Shown here: piece by piece, positions 53,994 through 63,719 of the stretch | Position numbering within the stretch: position 1 is the first letter of the stretch | Layout: every line of letters starts with the position of its first letter | Assembly: GCA_012934845.2 (NCBI GenBank) | Contig: WNNJ02002305.1 | Span: forward strand, 62,001 to 126,000 | Direction: 5' to 3' | DNA from: Pomphorhynchus laevis | Lineage: Eukaryota; Acanthocephala; Palaeacanthocephala; Echinorhynchida; Pomphorhynchidae | DNA length: 64,000 nt | Made by a program: the position numbers and the translations under genes | The notes under the pieces: model-generated | What the model was told of the DNA's origin: nothing | Database searches by the model: none | Seen by the model: the letters and a program-made list of their open reading frames with translations, nothing else

Positions 53994-54148
53994 ATCAGCT
54001 AACTGAGTCTACGTATTTAATATATTTATAAAATAAACAAAACATATTAATGCTAAATCAAAATTTAATAATTAAATAATAAAATTAATAATTGTTTTTA
54101 GATATTCTATAATTTAAATTTTCTATAATTTAAATCAAGTTAAAAAAA
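53994..54148 (-). repeat. 3' terminal repeat (pLTR) of the Naiad-type PLE
   Basis: About 155 bp from AATCAGCTAACTGAGTC to ATCAAGTTAAAAAAA on the plus strand, matching 57511-57665 with a few differences. The terminal direct repeats of PLEs are called pseudo-LTRs. Confidence 0.85.
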
Positions 54149-54361
54149 TGAAATTTAAAATAAACGTCATTTTTATGAATTGAGTAATAAATAACAGACT
54201 TTGTATCAGAATAATAATTAGTGGTCAATAGGAGGTACTGCTATGCTACCAGGTTTCGGCCCCTAATTCCTCTACCCAACATAGCAGCGGTACCAAATAC
54301 ATGTTAATGATGTTTTTCCTCTGAAATAACTATCTAGTATCTTATTCTAATACAAAGTATA

Positions 54362-55990
54362 TTATTTATTATCCATCCATAAAAATTTGCCACTTAAGAG
54401 TTTAAATTTATTCTTTATATTATTGTGTTGATTTATATATTTTACTATTTTCTGCTTGATTTTATTTGTATAGTAACCTCGTTTAAAATATGTATCTATT
54501 AAATTATTTAAATGATTTTGAAGAAAGCCAATATCATTACATATTGCTGCAATTCTTAAAATTTCATTATTTAATGTATTATATTTTATATTATATGGAA
54601 TGCATGAATCCTCATGCAAAAATATGTTTCTTGTAAATTTAAATATGTCATCTTTACGATATAAATTAATAGTAGTTTTAGCTAATGTTAATTTAATGTT
54701 CATATCTAGATATACACCTTCTTTATCATTCATATTGGTTTTTATTAAGATTGAGGCTACCTGGATAAATTTGTTCGCTTATTGAATAAAAATTGCTAGA
54801 ATTAAATACACATATAAAATAAATATATCGAAACATGTATTTCAAATCTTTATATAATTTAGATTTAGTTTTTACACAGTTATGAACAAATTCATATTCT
54901 ATAAAGCTTAAAAACAAGTCAGCTATAATTGGGCTACTATTACCACCCTTTGGAATACCTTTTATGTGTCTAAATATAGATGTCCCTACTTTTAAATGAT
55001 TTTGATTTATCAAAATATTTAAGGATTCTGTTAATTCAATTTTATCCATATATTTATATTTATTTTATGGTTTAATTTTTGTTAGATATGCGTTATAGTT
55101 ATTATAACATATATATGTATATCTTTTTCCGAATATAAGATTAATTAATTTTACTAACGCTTCTTTAATATCTACTAAATCTAGATTTGTATAAAGAGTA
55201 CTAAAATCGTATGTATTTATATTTTGAAAATTTATTCCTTTTGTCTGTTCTAAAATTTCTTTTGTAGAATTAATACAGAAATAGTGTTTTATACCAGTAT
55301 TAATTTCGATTACCTTGCAATATTTTTTAAAGTGTGCTTTAATTACTTTAAGTATTTTATTCATATACACAGAAAGTGGTTTTAATGTACATTTAAACGC
55401 ACTACATATGAACCTAGGTTTATTGGATTTTTATGTAATTTTGGATTCCAATATAATATAGGTATAGTTTTATTATCTAATTCAACCTTTATACCCTTTT
55501 TATCCATTATAGAACAGTGACTTGTAATAATTGTTTCTAAACTCAACTCACTACGTTCATATGTTGGATTTACATTTAAATCATTAGAATTAACCTCTTT
55601 CATTAGTATATCATAATAAAGCTTTTTGCATATGAAGACAAAGTTATTACTAGCTTTATCAATAGTTGTTATTATATAGTTATCCTTTAATTTAGTAAGT
55701 TCTTTATACATATCTTTATTAATTTTATCTTTCCTTTTATAATTGTTTGTTATTTTCATTTTATTTTTAATTTTATCAAATATATAATCTTTCCAAATTT
55801 TTATCTTAGATATATTTGAGCTTTCACTATTAATCAGCTTACTAAAGTAATCATTTAAGTTATTATATAACGAATTGTAAATTTTATTTTTGTCGTTGTT
55901 ATTATTTAATCTATATTTATACCCTTTTGATAGCAGCTTTCTTAATTCACAATTTTCAATTAATTCTAGATTATGGGTACATATATGTTC
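54362..55990 (-). CDS. PLE reverse transcriptase, broken frames
   Basis: The RT of the Naiad-type PLE is spread over four minus-strand frames. The first runs from about 55990 (no ATG, opening with HICTHNLELIENCELRKLL) to 55382 and includes TTIDKASNNFVFICKK and LYWNPKLHKNPINLGSY. The second, 55370-55065, has YDFSTLYTNLDLVDIKEAL. The third, 55049-54726, has GIPKGGNSSPIIADLFL and the catalytic region as RYIYFICVF, where YIDD is expected, so both catalytic Asp are lost. The last, 54733-54362, has the thumb-like DMNIKLTLAKTTINLYRKDDIF and ends KFLWMDNK. The frame change after SYVV is shared with the fragment at 46.4 kb. Confidence 0.8.
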
Positions 55991-55992
55991 AT

Positions 55993-57075
55993 TTATTTTA
56001 TCAAACTAAGACTTTTACAATTGCATTCTGTTTCCATTATGTTTCTAATATTATCGTTACATATTGATTTTAATTCTTTTTTATAATTAAAATTTTTTCG
56101 TCCCATTGGTGGTAGGAGTTTATACCTTATTTTAGGAATATATTTACTTAAATCTGACCCTATTATTTCTTTACTTTTAGAATTATTTAAAAGTCCGGCT
56201 ATATTTATGTTATCTATATATTTATTAATGAAGTTTATGGTTAATGTATATTTTCTATTGTTATTATTAACATTTATTGTACGATTATAGAATTTTGTAT
56301 TACAATAACTGTCTATTATACAACTTAGCCTATCATAGTCGTTAATTAATTTTTGATTTATTGAACATATGATATATTTAGAAAAACTTCTTATATTTAC
56401 ATAAAGATCTTTTAGCTTCTTATCACTTAAAAGTTGTTTTAATATTTCTAATTGTTCATTTATATACATATCTTTTTTAATATTTTTAACTCTATTTTTC
56501 CTATTCCTTCTATCACCATGACTTCTTGTTTTGCGTTTAACCGGATTATTATAATAGAGTTGTTTATTATGTATTATACTACTTCTGCCAATTTTTTGTA
56601 CCACGTCATTCAATCCTAATGGGTACATGGAATTAAGCGTTTTAATCCAAAAATCTTCTTTTTCTAATAGTTTTTGATTTAATATTGAAATGTTTTCTTC
56701 GATAATATGTTCTAAAATAAATAATTTACAGTTTTTAATATCATGTCCTATTAATCTCATATGTTTATGAAATATAGTTTGACTATTATGCTGTATATTA
56801 TATATGTGTTGCATAAACCTAGTTTTTAACATTTGATATGTTTTTCCTATATATTGCAATCCACATGTACATTGTATAAGATACACTACACCTGCGGTAT
56901 TGCAGTTACAATTATTATTAATATTTAATGAAAAACATTTGTTTGTCGTGTTACTTACGATACAATTATTATTATTTATAACATCACAAACTATACAATT
57001 TTTTCTGTTATATTTAAAAGATCTAAAATTGAAATCATTAGTACTTACGTATTTTTCCAATATGGTTGAGTACAT
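55993..57075 (-). CDS. PLE N-terminal GIY-YIG endonuclease
   Basis: A 360-residue open frame starting MYSTILEKYVST. It carries Cys pairs (NCIVCDV, CNCNTAG) before the nuclease, then VVYLIQCTCGLQYIGKT (the GIY-YIG core with an embedded C-x-C), the helix LKTRFMQHIYN with the expected catalytic Arg, and FHKHMRLIGHD. A lysine-rich and asparagine-rich stretch follows. In canonical Penelope this domain comes after RT; here it is first, with its stop just upstream of the RT frame. The nuclease residues look intact. It nicks DNA to prime reverse transcription, by family knowledge. Confidence 0.85.
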   Translation of the reverse strand: MYSTILEKYVSTNDFNFRSFKYNRKNCIVCDVINNNNCIVSNTTNKCFSLNINNNCNCNTAGVVYLIQCTCGLQYIGKTYQMLKTRFMQHIYNIQHNSQTIFHKHMRLIGHDIKNCKLFILEHIIEENISILNQKLLEKEDFWIKTLNSMYPLGLNDVVQKIGRSSIIHNKQLYYNNPVKRKTRSHGDRRNRKNRVKNIKKDMYINEQLEILKQLLSDKKLKDLYVNIRSFSKYIICSINQKLINDYDRLSCIIDSYCNTKFYNRTINVNNNNRKYTLTINFINKYIDNINIAGLLNNSKSKEIIGSDLSKYIPKIRYKLLPPMGRKNFNYKKELKSICNDNIRNIMETECNCKSLSLIK

Positions 57076-57124
57076 GTAACTTTTAAGTCATAATTTTTAA
57101 CGTTGCTTTTTCGGTGTCGCCACC

Positions 57125-57300
57125 TAGTTTAGTTGACTCAGACTAAACTTACAACGGGCCATCCAGCAGCATCTGACAGGGGCTGCCCTGCTTAAGGCGG
57201 TTGCAGGCTGGAACAAGATCTATAAAGATCTACCACCTTCACTCCACGCGCTACGTGACCTAGCTATTGGCCATTACCTGGTCTCTTAAACGTGATCACG
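57125..57300 (+). other. Antisense coding-like segment within the PLE 5' UTR
   Basis: On the strand opposite the element, an open stretch of about 50 codons reads QRAIQQHLTGAALLKAV, GWNKIYKDLPPSLHALRD and IGHYLVS before a stop. GWNxxYxDLP resembles the closing WNxLP block of LINE proteins. The same segment is present, reversed, at 12980-13170, so it travels with the PLE. It may be a captured piece of another element or chance. Confidence 0.35.
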
Positions 57301-57510
57301 TGAAGCAGTTTACATTTTAAAGTGTAAACACCTTGGGATGCAAACTTCTCCCTTTTTAAGAATTAATAATTCATCAAACTTGTTTGAAAATAATAAAAAA
57401 TAATAGTAAAGTCGTAACCAATAATACATAGTTTCAGTATTTCTGACAGAGGTCATATTACTGGAAAACAAAGTCCAGAGGTCAATAATAACATGTCAGT
57501 AGAACAAATC

Positions 57511-57665
57511 AAATCAGCTAACTGAGTATACGTATTTAATATATTTATAAACTAAACAAAACATATTAATGCTAAATCAAAATTTAATAATTAAATAATA
57601 AAATTAATAATTGTTTTTAGATTTTCTATAATTGAAATTTTCTATAATTTAAATCAAGTTAAAAA
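57511..57665 (-). repeat. 5' terminal repeat (pLTR) of the Naiad-type PLE
   Basis: Matches 53994-54148. On the minus strand it leads into GATTTGTTCTACTGACATG, the start of the 5' UTR also seen at 181 and 12770. Confidence 0.85.
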
Positions 57666-58480
57666 AACATAGTTATTAATCTATGATAATTATAATTTAT
57701 TATAATTTATGATAATATGACGACTCACTGTCCGTTTTATTTACGCTTGTTACGAAATAATCTGATAATACTTTGAAGACAAATATTTAAAAATAAGATA
57801 TTTATCCCTAATACAGTTTCATCACGAACTAATACGGTTCTATTACGTTGTGAAACCATACGATTAGCAGCAAATTATAAAGTAATTATAATTTTAATAT
57901 AATAACTTTAATAATTATTATTTTGCTTATATTTTTAAGCAAAATGAAAACATCGTGAATAGTCTAATACGCTTGCCTCAAAGCGTTTACCTTCGAGATA
58001 AACGAAGAAAATTTTACAAATAGTAAACATCAAAGCGTATAGATTTTATTTTCAATTTTTAGAATCAACGGTAACTATTAAGTAAAGTTAGCGGAAACGA
58101 CAGCTATGAATTTTCAATATAAAAATATATATAACATATTTATATATGTTATATATATTTATTAATATATATAACATATTTGTAGCAGGTACAATATGGC
58201 GTAATATTTCGAAATATTTTCAGTCTTTTTTCTGCCAATCATCAGTACAATATAATTATTGTAAAATAATATTTTAATATAAATTTAACAAATTTATTTT
58301 AAATCGATTAAAGTGTCTTCCAGTATAGATTGGTTAATTTGACTTACAATCTAAAATATTCTGGTATATAGGGACATTTCGTTCAATTTGATTCAGAAAC
58401 CTTAATTCAAGGTTTGTCATAATTATTTTTTTTTGGATACTTCAAAACATTTTTATAAAGAATTATTGGAGCTGGATCAA
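57666..58480. other. AT-rich sequence, no gene
   Basis: No coding frame or known element recognised; short ATATATAACATATTT repeats at 58120-58185. Confidence 0.5.
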
Positions 58481-58486
58481 AGAAAA

Positions 58487-58534
58487 GATGAAATTTTTTA
58501 TTGATATTTCGCTAAGTTCTGTTAGCATCTTCAG
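58487..58534 (-). ncRNA. Hammerhead-like hairpin, variant core
   Basis: On the minus strand: CTGAAGA (58534-58528; position 7 is variable in hammerheads), stem II GCTAA..TTAGC, GAAA, and a possible ATC cleavage site at 58489-58487. Stem III is weak (two pairs) and stem I was not found. It resembles the motif at 63.6 kb and is probably a decayed PLE-type hammerhead. Confidence 0.4.
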
Positions 58535-59155
58535 AAAATTACGATGTTTTTTAAATGTACATGCTTATATAAAAAATTCAAAACGATCACCGCCATTTGC
58601 TATTAGCAAGTGCTGTTGCGATTAGGGATAAACAGCGGTTCTGTAGTTATGTTATATCCTTCTCCTCTAGAGAGCTTAATAAGTTAGTAACTTTAGCAGT
58701 TGTCATAATGAACTTATAGAGAATCTTGGCAATATCCTTTAGATTGGATTCTGTATATTACAGATATTCTTTAGCCATATCGGCTGTCACAAAAGGAATT
58801 CTATTGGAGCTACCCACAGCTTTAGCGAAGTTTTAAATTATTTAATCTGTTGAGAAACTCTTTATGAAGCATCTCGGAAATTTGTTGTAGTTATCGTTAA
58901 TGGCTAACGGTAGAAGTGGTGTAACGATGATTAAGTTCATCGACTTTTGAATTGAAGGAAGTTCCTCCATTGTTGTTAAATTAGAAGAATCAGAACCGCT
59001 TACCTCGTTTGGAACCACTTTACTTCACGCAATAAAAAAGGGTTTAGAAAATAGAAATTTTCTAAACAAATAAATAACTTGAAAAATTAATAAAATAATA
59101 ATTAAAATTACTAAAAAAACGAAAAGATTAGTAATATCTACCTATATTACGTTAT
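58535..59155 (-). other. Unidentified repeat-like sequence
   Basis: Less AT-rich than its surroundings. On the minus strand short coding-like pieces such as MAKEYL and ESNLKDIAKILYKFI can be read between stops. It lies next to the hammerhead-like hairpin and may be an old part of the second PLE lineage; not identified. Confidence 0.3.
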
Positions 59156-59390
59156 CTGAGCATTTATTAATGAATTTGGTGGTCAGTGTATATTTTTTAT
59201 TGCTATTATTAACATATATTGTCCGATCTTTCCTCACAATAAATCGCATTTAGAGGCCCGTTTACGGGAACCTAATTTCTGTAAATAAACTTTTCTTTTT
59301 CAAAAAATAAAAAAAAATATTGTTCGATATTAGTATTTTATATCATAATAATTGTCTATTATACAACCTATTTTTTAATAATTATTATTC
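59156..59390 (-). mobile_element. Naiad-type PLE nuclease-frame fragment, interrupted
   Basis: 59156-59226 and 59319-59375 together match 56210-56330 of the full PLE. A LINE 3' end sits between them with a 12-base target duplication (ATATTGTCCGAT and ATATTGTTCGAT). Confidence 0.75.
59227..59314 (+). mobile_element. 3' end of element D family, dead-on-arrival insertion
   Basis: Matches the last 100 bases of element D (about 42496-42590): CAATAAATCGCATTTAG, stem-loop GGCCCGTTTACGGG at 59256-59270, CTTTTCTTTTTCAAAAAAT, then an A-run. It is severely 5'-truncated and has target duplications on both sides, showing that the family has moved and primes at an A-rich 3' end. Confidence 0.85.
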
Positions 59391-59394
59391 GAAA

Positions 59395-60756
59395 ATTACA
59401 CATTTCACGGTTACCCGCAAATGGGCCCAGTAATAAAATTAATAATGTAGAGGAAATTTATTAGGGCACTGCGTCTCTCGACTTGGCCAATGAAAGAAAT
59501 TAAATAAAACATTGTGCAACGACTTCATTTGAGATAATATCAATATTTGATAGTCCACCGCTAGTTCCCAACAGGCAAAAGAAATTTAGCAGGTTTATCA
59601 AGTTAGCCGTAAACTTAACCCATCGATCTCCTTCAAAGATTTTTGCGCTAACACTGGGCACTCAAATACGTGGGATAAAGACTCACATCTATCACCACAG
59701 AAAAAACACACACGAAACTCCACGTTTATGGGCAGGTATGCGAGTGCGACAAAACTGGTCGTGATATCCGTGTAAAGAAACCCTCCCAACGAGGGGGCGT
59801 TTAGAAGCACACGGATACTGCCAACTCGTTTGCGTATTAACGGGTGAAGTGTACATATGATGATCTAGCTTGCTAACCTTATCTATAAAGTCTTTTTTTT
59901 GAATATAATGTACCGTATCTTGGGCTCCGATCATATTTCGTAAATACTCCGTACATAACTCGACTTTAGATAAAACATAAACCGCAGTGGTCAAGCACTT
60001 TGGAGAGACGACTACAACACGCTTAATGAATCTGCCTTTACATTTGTCGATCCGCGCAAAATTAGCCGTCGTGAGGGCTGTCTAGATTGCTGAAAGCGCG
60101 TACGACAAAATCGGTAGAAGCATGACATGAAAATACTGAAGAGCACCACCAAAGGAAAGCTTACCTAAACATTTAACTCGCGAAGTGGCTATGACGATTT
60201 TCGCACATTTATTTTCGATATGAAGCTTAAAAGACCACCTACTTGTCAATAGCATCCCCAAGTACGTGTATTGATTACTGAACTCTACCTTCCTGCTGTT
60301 TAAACTAATCTCGTCATGCGAGCACAATCTGCCACCTTTACGAAACTTTACTACCTTTGTTTTATCGATATTGACTTCAATTAGATTATTTGAACAGTAG
60401 TTAGCTAGAGCAGTGGTTACGTTTTGAGCCGATTCCAGATCTTTCGTTAGAATAATTAAGTTTTCAGCGTAAAGAACAGAACTTGAAGTTTGACATTCGT
60501 TTCTCAGATGAGACGGCAAATCATGGATATAAGCAGAGAAAAGGATAGGGCTGAGCGGATCTCCCTGCATCACACCGCGGCTAGCAATTATTGTGTCTGA
60601 TGAAGTAAGTTCGTCGAAGACATTTAATGAATTGGCATAGAGGATATTGCCTAAGATAAAATTAATAATAATATTAGAAAAACGCAAAAAATTACGATGC
60701 AGTCCAACGTCGAATTGGATGCTCTCGTGTGGAACGATCACCCCGAATGCAGGCAA
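59395..60756 (-). mobile_element. Element E: a further LINE, 5'-truncated and broken
   Basis: The RT frame 60756-60082 has GVMQGDPLSPILFSAY and the catalytic box as VLYAENLIIL (both Asp of YADD changed), then NIDKTKVVKFRKGGR and YTYLGMLLTSRWSF. Later frames (59994-59692, 59810-59598) carry a finger CFFCGDRCESLSHVFEC. There are at least two frame changes. The protein is of the non-nuclease-tailed LINE type, unlike A-D, yet its 3' region holds the same stem-loop (GGGCCCATTTGCGGGTAACC near 59412-59431) and a tail similar to element B. Confidence 0.75.
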
Positions 60757-60984
60757 AAGTCATTTTAGCTAGGGCGAAACCGATTTTAGTATTAATAGAA
60801 CAAATGCTCTCGTTGTACGTAAATTCCCGGCGCAAAGAACTTACGCCCAGACTTTTTAGTAATAATAATTAAAATTACTAGAAAAAAGAAAAGATTATTT
60901 AAACTTATATGACATATTCATAATTTACAAAAAAAATGTAAATTTATAATTTACAAAAGCAATACGTGGATGCTCAAAGTGTTA

Positions 60985-61145
60985 GAACCTATAAAGGTGA
61001 CTCAAACAGAGTTAACAACAAATTTGTAAATTGGCCAAATCAAGAATTAAGTACTAATCTAGTTAAAGTCTTAAATTTGGATCCCAACTTTATACCAAAG
61101 ATAATATTTTCAGAATCCAAATTTATCTGTATTCGAAAAAACTTG
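60985..61145 (+). mobile_element. Possible PLE N-terminal fragment (second lineage)
   Basis: The frame at 60966-61151 reads NKFVNWPNQELSTNLVKV then LNLDPNFIPKI, resembling the VNLS..LS..E..VL..G.NFxP block that opens canonical Penelope RT proteins. No more of the RT follows; the 370-bp array is close by. Confidence 0.4.
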
Positions 61146-61384
61146 TTTTAATTCAAAAACTGTACAAATAATTTACCTAAATACAGATTTTTGAATAGAG
61201 AAAACCAATCAATAATTTGATTTTTGTTTTGCCCTATTTCTAGTAATTTTAGACCAAAATAGGAGCAGAACATTGATCTGGGGGTTGAAAATATCGTGGT
61301 CATTTAGCCGTAAAATAGTATATCGATGCTGATAGACTGATAAAGAAAAAGTTTAAACCTTCAGTTTTTAAAACATGCTCAATC

Positions 61385-61498
61385 ATGCATAAACTTAAAC
61401 TTTAAGAAACTCCTAAATACATAAACCTAAACTTTTAGGAGTTTAAGAAACTCCTGAATACATAAACTCAAACTTTAAGAAACTCCTAAAGTCAGGTT
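61385..61498 (+). repeat. Short degenerate tandem repeat
   Basis: Three or four units of CATAAACTTAAACTTTAAGAA-type sequence followed by ACTCCTAAATA, about 30 bases each. Confidence 0.7.
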
Positions 61499-61565
61499 CA
61501 AAACAAAAGGAATTAACCAAAGACATCAAAATTGTTAAAAGCGAAATTAGCACAAAGGACTTGGT

Positions 61566-61580
61566 AATTTGTAAATTATT
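61566..61580 (+). repeat. Left target-site-like repeat of the 370-bp array
   Basis: AATTTGTAAATTATT directly before the first unit; AATTTGTAAATATT stands directly after the array at 63238-63251. Confidence 0.6.
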
Positions 61581-63237
61581 ATTTGGTCGGCTTCATAAAT
61601 TATCCTCGTGTGAAGTCTTTAATCCTAGATGCAGCACTGTACACTACAATCAGCGTAGGTGGACCTCATCAGCAGTGAGCCTACGCCTACCTTTCGTGTT
61701 TCGGTCATTTAATGATCTGCTGAAATTTTCCTCTGCTGCCTTTCTGTAAAAACAAACGATACAGTTTGTAAGGAACACATTTCAACTTGTGCAAACTGTA
61801 CGTTGTTTCCGTCTTTTGTAACAAAAAGACGGAGATAGCACTACAGTTGCCGGAAACAACCGACAATCTGTCTTTTGAATTTTCTTGACAGGAAACCGGA
61901 ATCTGCCAGGTTAATAGAATGAATAATTGCATACACGAGCGAGTATCATCATTTGGTCGGCTTCATAAATTATCCTCGTGTGAAGTCTTTAATCCTAGAT
62001 GCAGCACTGTACACTACAATCAGCGTAGGTGGACCTCATCAGCAGTGAGCCTACGCCTACCTTTCGTGTTTCGGTCCTTTAATGATCTGCTGAAATTTTC
62101 CTCTGCTGCCTTTCTGTAAAAACAAACGATACAGTTTGTAAGGAACACATTTCCACTTGTGCAAACTGTACGTTGTTTCCGTCTTTTGTAACAAAAAGAC
62201 GGAGATAGCACTACAGTTGCCGGAAACAACCGACAATCTGTCTTTTGAATTTTCTTGACAGGAAACCGGAATCTGCCAGGTTAATAGAATGAATAATTGC
62301 ATACACGAGCGAGTATCATCATTTGGTCGGCTTCATAAATTATCCTCGTGTGAAGTCTTTAATCCTAGATGCAGCACTGTACACTACAATCAGCGTAGGT
62401 GGACCTCATCAGCAGTGAGCCTACGCCTACCTTTCGTGTTTCGGTCCTTTAATGATCTGCTGAAATTTTCCTCTGCTGCCTTTCTGTAAAAACAAACGAT
62501 ACAGTTTGTAAGGAACACATTTCCACTTGTGCAAACTGTACGTTGTTTCCGTCTTTTGTAACAAAAAGACGGAGATAATGATCTGCTGAAATTTTCCTCT
62601 GCTGCCTTTCTGTAAAAACAAACGATACAGTTTGTAAGGAACACATTTCCACTTGTGCAAACTGTACGTTGTTTCCGTCTTTTGTAACAAAAAGACGGAG
62701 ATAAAGGACCGAAACACGAAAGGTAGGCGTAGGCTCACTGCTGATGAGGTCCACCTACGCTGATTGTAGTGTACAGTGCTGCATCTAGGATTAAAGACTT
62801 CACACGAGGATAATTTATGAAGCCGACCAAATGATGATACTCGCTCGTGTATGCAATTATTCATTCTATTAACCTGGCAGATTCCGGTTTCCTGTCAAGA
62901 AAATTCAAAAGACAGATTGTCGGTTGTTTCCGGCAACTGTAGTGCTATCTCCGTCTTTTTGTTACAAAAGACGGAAACAACGTACAGTTTGCACAAGTGG
63001 AAATGTGTTCCTTACAAACTGTATCGTTTGTTTTTACAGAAAGGCAGCAGAGGAAAATTTCAGCAGATCATTAAAGGACCGAAACACGAAAGGTAGGCGT
63101 AGGCTCACTGCTGATGAGGTCCACCTACGCTGATTGTAGTGTACAGTGCTGCATCTAGGATTAAAGACTTCACACGAGGATAATTTATGAAGCCGACCAA
63201 ATGATGATACTCGCTCGTGTATGCAATTATTCATTCT
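61581..63237. repeat. 370-bp tandem array that inverts on itself
   Basis: Direct units start at 61581, 61951 and 62321 (period 370, nearly identical). Unit 3 stops after 256 bases at 62576. A 126-base piece (unit offset 131-256) repeats at 62577-62702. Then the sequence runs in reverse: offset 130 to 1 (62703-62832), a full unit (62833-63202) and 34 bases more. Both jumps leave at offset 256, just after the unit's hairpin (CCGTCTTTT..AAAAGACGG, offset 229-252). The unit is richer in GC than its surroundings. Its 66- to 81-codon open frames on both strands are not recognised as genes. On the reverse strand a splice-like TTTTTACAG / GAAAG-GTAGG pair frames a short exon-like piece. Confidence 0.95.
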
Positions 63238-63251
63238 AATTTGTAAATATT

Positions 63252-63540
63252 ATAAAAATAATTGTTTTGTTGTATGAATAACGTAGAATATATAAAATTA
63301 GGTACGGATGTTATTAACAATTCAAAATTCAATAAATTAAACAGAGACGATAGATTACAAAGATACAGTATTTAATATTTTAAGAAAAAGATGAATATAA
63401 ATAATCAAATAGATTTGAAAGAGAGTCGAGGATGTCGATTCACATTATTGTTGAGAGAAGAAAAGGCATCGGCCGACAGAACATTGCTATTGTTAAAACC
63501 ATAAAATAGCTAAAACAGATAATAACATTTTAAGAACTAT
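63252..63540. other. AT-rich sequence, no gene
   Basis: Nothing recognised. Confidence 0.5.
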
Positions 63541-63579
63541 ATATTATTACAGGAACGAAGAAAAAAATATCCTTTATTT

Positions 63580-63622
63580 GATAAAAATTCTATATTTCGA
63601 TAGCTCCTGCTATCATCATCAG
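63580..63622 (-). ncRNA. Hammerhead-like motif, left arm
   Basis: Mirror image of the motif at 63677-63719; same sequence read on the minus strand. Confidence 0.45.
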
Positions 63623-63676
63623 GATTACAAAAAAAAATATTTCAAAAATATATTTTGAAACATTTTTTTTGTAATC

Positions 63677-63719
63677 CTGATGATGATAGCAGGAGCTATC
63701 GAAATATAGAATTTTTATC
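63677..63719 (+). ncRNA. Hammerhead-like motif, right arm
   Basis: CTGATGA, then T, stem II GATAGC AGGA GCTATC, GAAA, a three-pair stem III (ATA..TAT) and the cleavage base C in TATC. All core positions fit a type I hammerhead, but the first pair of stem II is mismatched (T-C), stem III is AU-only with a long loop, and stem I is not evident. Probably a hammerhead or its remnant in a PLE end. Confidence 0.45.

Larger units (their letters stand above)
53994..57665 (-). mobile_element. Penelope-like element with N-terminal GIY-YIG nuclease (Naiad-type), near full length
   Basis: Complete span of a PLE on the minus strand. It is bounded by direct terminal repeats of about 155 bp at 57511-57665 and 53994-54148, a 5' UTR (57076-57510), the nuclease frame first, then reverse transcriptase frames, and a 3' region with the structured motif (about 54205-54310). 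Nuclease before RT is the reverse of canonical Penelope and matches the permuted Naiad/Chlamys group described from green algae, protists and invertebrates. The coding part has several frame changes, so this copy is not autonomous. It is the parent type of most small PLE fragments in the window. Confidence 0.85.

Noticed and set aside
61919-63234. The repeated 66- to 81-codon frames in the 370-bp array as small genes.
   Set aside because: They are open on both strands of one repeated unit and match no family I recognise; they follow from copying of the unit.
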